This document shows, piece after piece, positions 59,591 through 64,000 of a stretch of DNA of 64,000 nt (its first letter is position 1; the number at the start of each line of letters is the position of its first letter). The DNA lies in the NCBI GenBank assembly GCA_003244255.1, contig QHCD01000067.1, positions 1-64,000 of the forward strand. Reading direction: 5' to 3'. The translations under genes were made by a program, and so were the position numbers. The notes under the pieces were generated by a model. It was not told the origin of the DNA, did no database searches, and was given only the letters and a program-made list of their open reading frames with translations. This stretch comes from Pseudonocardiales bacterium. GTDB lineage: Bacteria; Actinomycetota; Actinomycetes; Mycobacteriales; QHCD01.

Positions 59591-61089
59591 CCCTGCTCGT
59601 CTACGCGCCGCTGTGGATCGAGGCGCGCACGGTTGCGCCCGGCCTGCCGCGTGCGCGGGTCGTGCACTCGGGGATGGGACCGCTGCGGGCGCACTCCGCC
59701 GCGGCATCGCTGTGGCAGGAGGCCGGCCCCGACGACCCCGTCGCCGTGATCGGTTTCGGCGGCGCGCTGCGGCCCGGGCTGCGGCCCGGTGATGTCGTGG
59801 TGGCCAGTGAGGTTCGCGGCGGCGACCGCGTCGTTGCCTGCCCGACGGCGCCGGTGCTGGCCGCGGAGCTGCGCCGCCTCGGGATGACCGTGCACATCGG
59901 GCCCGTGTTGACGGTCGACGCCGTGGTGCGTCGTAAGGACGATCGGGCCGCACTCGCCGAGACCGGCGCGATCGCCATCGACATGGAATCCGCGGCTTTC
60001 CTCGACCTAGTCGGTGATCGGCCACGGGCGGTCGTGCGGGTGATCGTCGACGGGCCGGACCGTCCGCTGGTCAGTCCGGCCACCGTGCGCACCGGGTTTC
60101 ACGCCCGCCGGGTGCTGGCCCGAGCCGCGACTGCACTGCAGACCTGGGCCGACGCCTGCGCCCCCCGGTCGATCCGGCTGGCGGGACCGAGATCGTTCTG
60201 CGCCGGAGTCGAACGCGCGATCGCCGTCGTCGAGGCTGCGCTGAAGCAGTACGGCGCGCCGGTGTACGTGCGCAAGCAGATCGTGCACAACATCCACGTG
60301 GTGCGCGATCTCGAGGAGCGCGGCGCGGTCTTCGTCGACGAGGTGTCCGAAGCGCCGGACGGTTCGACACTCGTGTTCTCCGCGCACGGCGTCGCGCCCC
60401 AGGTCCGCGACGAGGCGGCGGCGCGTGGTCTCGACGTCATCGACGCCACCTGCCCGCTGGTCAGCAAGGTGCACGCCGAGGCGCGCCGGTTCGCCGCGCG
60501 CGGCGACACGATCGTGCTGATCGGCCACCGTGGGCACGAGGAGGTCGAGGGCACGACCGGCGAGGCGCCCGATCAGGTCGTGCTCGTCGAGAGCGTCGAC
60601 GGCGTCGCGGCACTCGACGTTCCCGACCCCGACCGCGTGTCGTACCTGATGCAGACCACCCTTGCCGTCGACGAGTCACACGACATCGTCGGGGCGTTGC
60701 GCGAGCGGTTCCCCAACCTGCACGGGCCGTCCTCGGATGACATCTGCTACGCGACGACGAACCGGCAGGCCGCAGTTCGGGAGGTCGCCCGGGCGTCGGA
60801 CATCGTGCTCGTCGTCGGCTCGGGCAACTCGTCGAACTCCCGCCGACTGGTTGAGCTTGCCAGCCGCGAATGCGGTGAGGCGTACCTGATCGACGACGAG
60901 CACGACATCCTGCCGGGTTACCTCGCCGGTCGGCGTACCGTCGGGCTGTCGGCCGGCGCCTCCGCCCCCCCAGCTCTGGTCGAGCGCGTGGTTGACACCC
61001 TTGCCGGGTTCGGCCCGATCGAACGGCTCGAGCACAACGTCGTCACCGAATCAGTGGAGTTCTCGTTGCCCAAGGAGGTCAGCCGGTGA
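59587..61089 (+). CDS. Fusion of adenosylhopane nucleosidase (HpnG) and IspH reductase
   Basis: A 500-residue protein in one uninterrupted frame. Residues 1-195 are a nucleoside phosphorylase-like domain: VVHSGMGPLRAHSAAASLWQ, VIGFGGALRPGLRPGDVVVA and AIAIDMESAAFLDLVG, as in HpnG, which removes adenine from adenosylhopane. From about 198 the chain is an entire IspH/LytB: Cys205 in SFCAGVERAI, Cys289 in DATCPLVSKVH and Cys387 in DICYATTNRQ bind the 4Fe-4S cluster; IVHNIHVVRDLEERGAVFVD is also canonical. IspH makes IPP and DMAPP, so both ends of hopanoid synthesis sit in one polypeptide. GTG 59587 overlaps the shc stop. Confidence 0.93.
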   Translation: MTLLVYAPLWIEARTVAPGLPRARVVHSGMGPLRAHSAAASLWQEAGPDDPVAVIGFGGALRPGLRPGDVVVASEVRGGDRVVACPTAPVLAAELRRLGMTVHIGPVLTVDAVVRRKDDRAALAETGAIAIDMESAAFLDLVGDRPRAVVRVIVDGPDRPLVSPATVRTGFHARRVLARAATALQTWADACAPRSIRLAGPRSFCAGVERAIAVVEAALKQYGAPVYVRKQIVHNIHVVRDLEERGAVFVDEVSEAPDGSTLVFSAHGVAPQVRDEAAARGLDVIDATCPLVSKVHAEARRFAARGDTIVLIGHRGHEEVEGTTGEAPDQVVLVESVDGVAALDVPDPDRVSYLMQTTLAVDESHDIVGALRERFPNLHGPSSDDICYATTNRQAAVREVARASDIVLVVGSGNSSNSRRLVELASRECGEAYLIDDEHDILPGYLAGRRTVGLSAGASAPPALVERVVDTLAGFGPIERLEHNVVTESVEFSLPKEVSR

Positions 61090-62096
61090 GCATTCCGGTG
61101 CGCCAGAGCGCACGGATCGGCGCGTACATCTTCAAGCAGAAGATCACCCGGACGAAGAAGTTCCCGTTGATCGTGGAGCTGGAACCGCTTTTCGCCTGCA
61201 ACCTCAAGTGTGTCGGCTGCGGAAAGATCCAGCACCCGGCCGACACGCTGAGGCAGCGAATGCCTGTGGAACAGGCGATCGGGGCGATCGAGGAGTGCGG
61301 CGCGCCGATGGTGTCGATCGCGGGCGGCGAACCGCTGATGCATCCCGACATCGACGTGATGGTCAACGAGCTGGTCAAGCGCAAGAAGTTCGTCTACCTG
61401 TGCACCAACGCGGTGCTGCTGCGCAAGCGCATCGACCGGTTCGACTTCAAGCCGTCGCCGTACTTCGCGTTCGTCGTGCACATCGACGGGCTGCGCGAGC
61501 GGCACGACGAATCGGTGAGCAAGGAGGGTGTGTTCGACGAGGCGATCGCCGCGATCCGCGAGCTGCAGCGCCGGGGCTTCCGCGTGCACACCAACTCCAC
61601 GTTCTTCAACACCGATACGCCGCAGACGATCATCGACGTTCTGGACTTCCTGAACGACGAGGTCAAGGTGGACCAGATGATGATCTCGCCGGCGTATGCG
61701 TATGAGAAAGCGCCCGACCAGGACCACTTCCTCGGTGTCGAGGAGACCCGCGAGCTGTTCCGCAAGTCGTTCGCCGACGGCCGGCGCAAGAAGTGGCGAC
61801 TGAACCATTCGCCGCTGTTCCTCGACTTCCTCGAGGGCAAGGTCGATTACGAATGCACGGCGTGGGGCATCCCGTCGTACTCGCTGTTCGGCTGGCAGCG
61901 GCCCTGCTACCTGATGTCCGACGGCTACGCCAAGACGTACAAGGAGCTGGTCGAGGACACCGACTGGAGCAAGTACGGCCGCGGCCGCGACGATCGCTGC
62001 AACAACTGCATGGCGCACTGCGGCTACGAGCCGACCGCCGTCCTCGCGACGATGGGGTCGCTGAAGGAGTCGCTGCGCGCGGTTGTGGAGCACTAG
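61086..62096 (+). CDS. hpnH: Adenosyl-hopene transferase HpnH (radical SAM)
   Basis: A 336-residue radical-SAM enzyme that adds a 5'-deoxyadenosyl group to hopene, starting C35 hopanoid side chains. Cys38, Cys42 and Cys45 in FACNLKCVGCGK bind the cluster. MVSIAGGEPLMHPDI is the SAM-binding GGE loop; a C-terminal Cys cluster (DRCNNCMAHCGYEPTAV) resembles a SPASM-like domain. HpnG acts on its product. It starts at GTG 61086, overlapping the fusion stop, and ends the hopanoid operon. Confidence 0.95.
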   Translation: MSIPVRQSARIGAYIFKQKITRTKKFPLIVELEPLFACNLKCVGCGKIQHPADTLRQRMPVEQAIGAIEECGAPMVSIAGGEPLMHPDIDVMVNELVKRKKFVYLCTNAVLLRKRIDRFDFKPSPYFAFVVHIDGLRERHDESVSKEGVFDEAIAAIRELQRRGFRVHTNSTFFNTDTPQTIIDVLDFLNDEVKVDQMMISPAYAYEKAPDQDHFLGVEETRELFRKSFADGRRKKWRLNHSPLFLDFLEGKVDYECTAWGIPSYSLFGWQRPCYLMSDGYAKTYKELVEDTDWSKYGRGRDDRCNNCMAHCGYEPTAVLATMGSLKESLRAVVEH

Positions 62097-62243
62097 CACG
62101 CTTGGGCTGACCGTGTCGGTATCGCCGGCCATGCGCTGCGGTCATAATTACCCGCTCAGCGGATGGGCGTCCCGACGGTCACCATGTTTCGGCGGGCGCT
62201 GGTCGGTATCCTCCCGCGTGCTGCCGGCGCCTATCCTGTGCGC

Positions 62244-63281
62244 ATGAGATCGGCCCATGGCGGCGTGCTGCCGCCGCCGTCGTTGGGTCGATGGTTCACC
62301 AGCTGGCAGCTCGAACCCGGCGTCCTGATCCCGCTGCTGCTGGTGCTCGCCCTCTACCTGTGGGGGGTGCTGCGGGTCGCGCGGCGGCACCCGAACCGGC
62401 CGTGGCCAAAGACCCGGACCGGGCTGTTCGTCGCCGGTCTCGCGGTCGTCGGCTATTCGACAATGGCGATTCTCGGCGTCTACGACGACGCGCTGTTCTG
62501 GATGCACATGGTCCAGCACCTGGCGCTGATCATGGTCGCGCCGGCGTTGCTGGTCGGCGGACGACCGATCATCCTGGCCATGCACGCGAGCCGGAATCCG
62601 TTGCACGGCTGGATAAGGCGGGTCGTGCGCTCACGGATCGTCACCGCGATCACCTGCCCGCCGATCGCGGCGGCGCTCTACGCCGTCGTCATCGTGGCGA
62701 CCCATCTGACCGGGCTGATGACCGTCGTGATGACCCACAGGTGGGCGCACGACGGCGAGCACCTGCTCTATCTCGTCGCGGGCTATCTGTACTTCCTGCC
62801 GATCGTCGGCGACGAGCCGATCCGCTGGCGGCCTTCGCATGCGGCCCGGCTGATGCTGGTGCTGTTCACGATGCCGGTCGACACCTTCACCGGAATCGCG
62901 CTGATGACGACCAACCGGCCGACCGCCGGCATGGACCACATGCAGCCGCGCAGCTGGGGTCCGAGCATGCTCTCGGACCTGCACACCGGCGGTGCGGTGA
63001 TGTGGGTGGTCGGCGACGGCCTGATGCTGGTGCTGATCCTGGTGGCCTTCGCTGCCTGGGCGCGCGAGGGCGACAGCCGCGGGCGCAGCGGCCTCGGGTG
63101 GATGGAACGTGCCCGGGAGCAGACGCTCGCCGCGCGCACGGCCGCGCCCAGTGCAGCCGTCGCGACTGGCCGCCGGCTCCCGTCAGCGGACGACGACGAC
63201 GCGCTCGCGGCCTACAACGCCTGGCTCGGGCGGCTCGCCGGCCGCGACGATCAGCCGAACCGGCGCGACATCCGCCGGTAG
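62244..63281 (+). CDS. CtaG/caa3-type cytochrome oxidase assembly factor-like protein
   Basis: A 345-residue membrane protein with about seven helices. FWMHMVQHLALIMVAPALLV is the conserved His-rich helix, and MTHRWAHDGEHLLYLVAGYL and PRSWGPSMLSDLHTGGAVMW carry further His likely to bind copper. The C-terminal 70 residues are polar and cytosolic. Members aid copper insertion into oxidase subunits or have unknown roles. ATG 62244 is used. It follows the hopanoid operon after 147 bp and overlaps the convergent SDR gene by 31 bp. Confidence 0.85.
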   Translation: MRSAHGGVLPPPSLGRWFTSWQLEPGVLIPLLLVLALYLWGVLRVARRHPNRPWPKTRTGLFVAGLAVVGYSTMAILGVYDDALFWMHMVQHLALIMVAPALLVGGRPIILAMHASRNPLHGWIRRVVRSRIVTAITCPPIAAALYAVVIVATHLTGLMTVVMTHRWAHDGEHLLYLVAGYLYFLPIVGDEPIRWRPSHAARLMLVLFTMPVDTFTGIALMTTNRPTAGMDHMQPRSWGPSMLSDLHTGGAVMWVVGDGLMLVLILVAFAAWAREGDSRGRSGLGWMERAREQTLAARTAAPSAAVATGRRLPSADDDDALAAYNAWLGRLAGRDDQPNRRDIRR

Positions 63282-64000
63282 ACCCCCGGCGCCACGCCGT
63301 GCAGGCGGACGGCGAGTTCCAGCCACCGGGGAACCGTCACCCTTGCCCGTTCCGTGGCCACGGCGCGCGCGACCGCCCGGCCGACTCGCACCGGGCGTAC
63401 CGGCCGCGGGAAGGCTCGGTCGTAGTCGCGGCCACGGCGGCGGAAGAACTCGGTGTCGACGGCGCCTGGCACCACCAGCGTCGTTCCCACGCCGGTGCCG
63501 GCCAGCTCGTCGGCGAGGCTGTCCAGGAACGCCGCCAGGCCGCCCTTCGCGGCCGAGTAGACGGACTCCTCGCGAACGCCGACCAGGCCGGCGATCGAGC
63601 CAACCAGGGCGACATGGCCATGACCCGCGGCGAGCATCTGCGGCAGCACGGCGCGGGTCAGCGCGATCGGGGCATACAGGTCGAGCGCGAGCAGCTCGGC
63701 GATCCGGGGTGGTGGCAGGTCCGTCAGCGCGGCGGCGTGTCCGACGCCGGCACAGTGCACCAGCAGGTCGATGCGGCCGAGGGACGCCGTGGACTCGTCG
63801 ACCAGCGCGACGATGCCGGCATCGTCGCTGAGGTCGGCCGGTACCGCCGTCGCCGCCAGTCGGCCCGCGAGGGTCCGGAGCCGCTCGCCGTCCCGGCCGG
63901 TGAGCGCGAGCCGGGCGCCACGCGCGGACAGCGCCTCCGCCACGGCCGTACCGATTCCGCCGGTCGCTCCGGTCACCAGAGCGCGTGACCCGCGAAGCTG
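63251..64000 (-). CDS. Short-chain dehydrogenase/reductase (5' end outside window)
   Basis: The visible 3' part encodes about 249 residues of an SDR. RALVTGATGGIGTAVAEALS is the cofactor loop, VHCAGVGH the NAG-like motif, LVGSIAGLVG the Ser and YSAAKGGLAAF the Tyr-Lys pair. The reading frame is still open at 64000, so the start lies beyond the window. Its 3' end overlaps the CtaG-like gene by 31 bp in convergent orientation. Substrate unknown. Confidence 0.9.
   Translation of the reverse strand, partial: QLRGSRALVTGATGGIGTAVAEALSARGARLALTGRDGERLRTLAGRLAATAVPADLSDDAGIVALVDESTASLGRIDLLVHCAGVGHAAALTDLPPPRIAELLALDLYAPIALTRAVLPQMLAAGHGHVALVGSIAGLVGVREESVYSAAKGGLAAFLDSLADELAGTGVGTTLVVPGAVDTEFFRRRGRDYDRAFPRPVRPVRVGRAVARAVATERARVTVPRWLELAVRLHGVAPGVYRRMSRRFG

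Overview
The window is about 70% G+C and fully bacterial. A Pup-proteasome system, mycothiol ligase MshC, an F420-type LLM oxidoreductase, an Lsr2-like domain, a SCO1664/DUF3090/MSMEG_4193 trio and a hopanoid cluster together point to an actinomycete, probably a soil or plant-associated lineage near Frankiales, Jatrophihabitans or Cryptosporangium. The lineage is inferred from gene content only.

Layout. (1) 1-8.7 kb: a two-domain VOC protein, a probably broken small gene and an FKBP lipoprotein precede the proteasome block pafA-prcA-prcB-(ERCC4 nuclease, opposite strand)-pup-dop. (2) 8.7-15.1 kb: an accessory insert between dop and mpa with alpha/beta hydrolases, an ECF sigma factor plus SRPBCC protein, a TetR/hydrolase pair with a clear operator, a DinB protein, a mannonate-dehydratase-like enzyme and a VOC protein. 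(3) 15.1-21.8 kb: mpa/arc, trmI, an M50-CBS protease, a signal peptidase I, a RecB-like nuclease and a HAD phosphatase. (4) 21.8-24.2 kb: a scar with a frameshifted IS1380-type transposase, a SigE-family sigma pseudogene and a 38-bp tandem repeat that forms a chain of overlapping micro-ORFs after metH. (5) 24.2-34.8 kb: housekeeping genes metH, PAC2, mshC, the SCO1664/DUF3090/phosphatase trio, a CDF transporter, uppP and an LLM enzyme. (6) 34.8-37.7 kb: a second scar with a decayed TnpB, a small membrane protein, a broken sigma gene, an IS200-type TnpA and a REP-like repeat also seen at 19.9 kb. (7) 37.7-53 kb: aldo/keto reductase, DUF5703, S9 and M20 peptidases, tRNA-Leu(GAG) followed by a lower-GC orphan gene, tdh-kbl, membrane proteins including YdbS/YdbT-type PH-domain proteins, Hsp20 with a divergent HspR-like regulator, and a MarR/MFS pair. 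(8) 53.2-62.1 kb: a tightly coupled hopanoid operon, hpnC-hpnD-hpnE-polyprenyl synthase-shc-(hpnG::ispH fusion)-hpnH. A CtaG-like protein and a truncated SDR close the window.

How it fits together. Proteins tagged with Pup by PafA are unfolded by Mpa and degraded by PrcAB, and Dop removes Pup. Pup here already ends in Gly-Gly-Glu, so Dop is needed only for depupylation. The hopanoid operon runs from isoprenoid supply (IspH half of the fusion, polyprenyl synthase) through squalene (HpnC/D/E) and cyclisation (Shc) to C35 side-chain addition (HpnH) and adenine removal (HpnG half). The least ordinary items are the micro-ORF array after metH, the HpnG-IspH fusion, the ERCC4-Lsr2 nuclease inside the proteasome locus, the Gly-His-Ser repeat inside the prenyl synthase, and the two-locus REP-like repeat.
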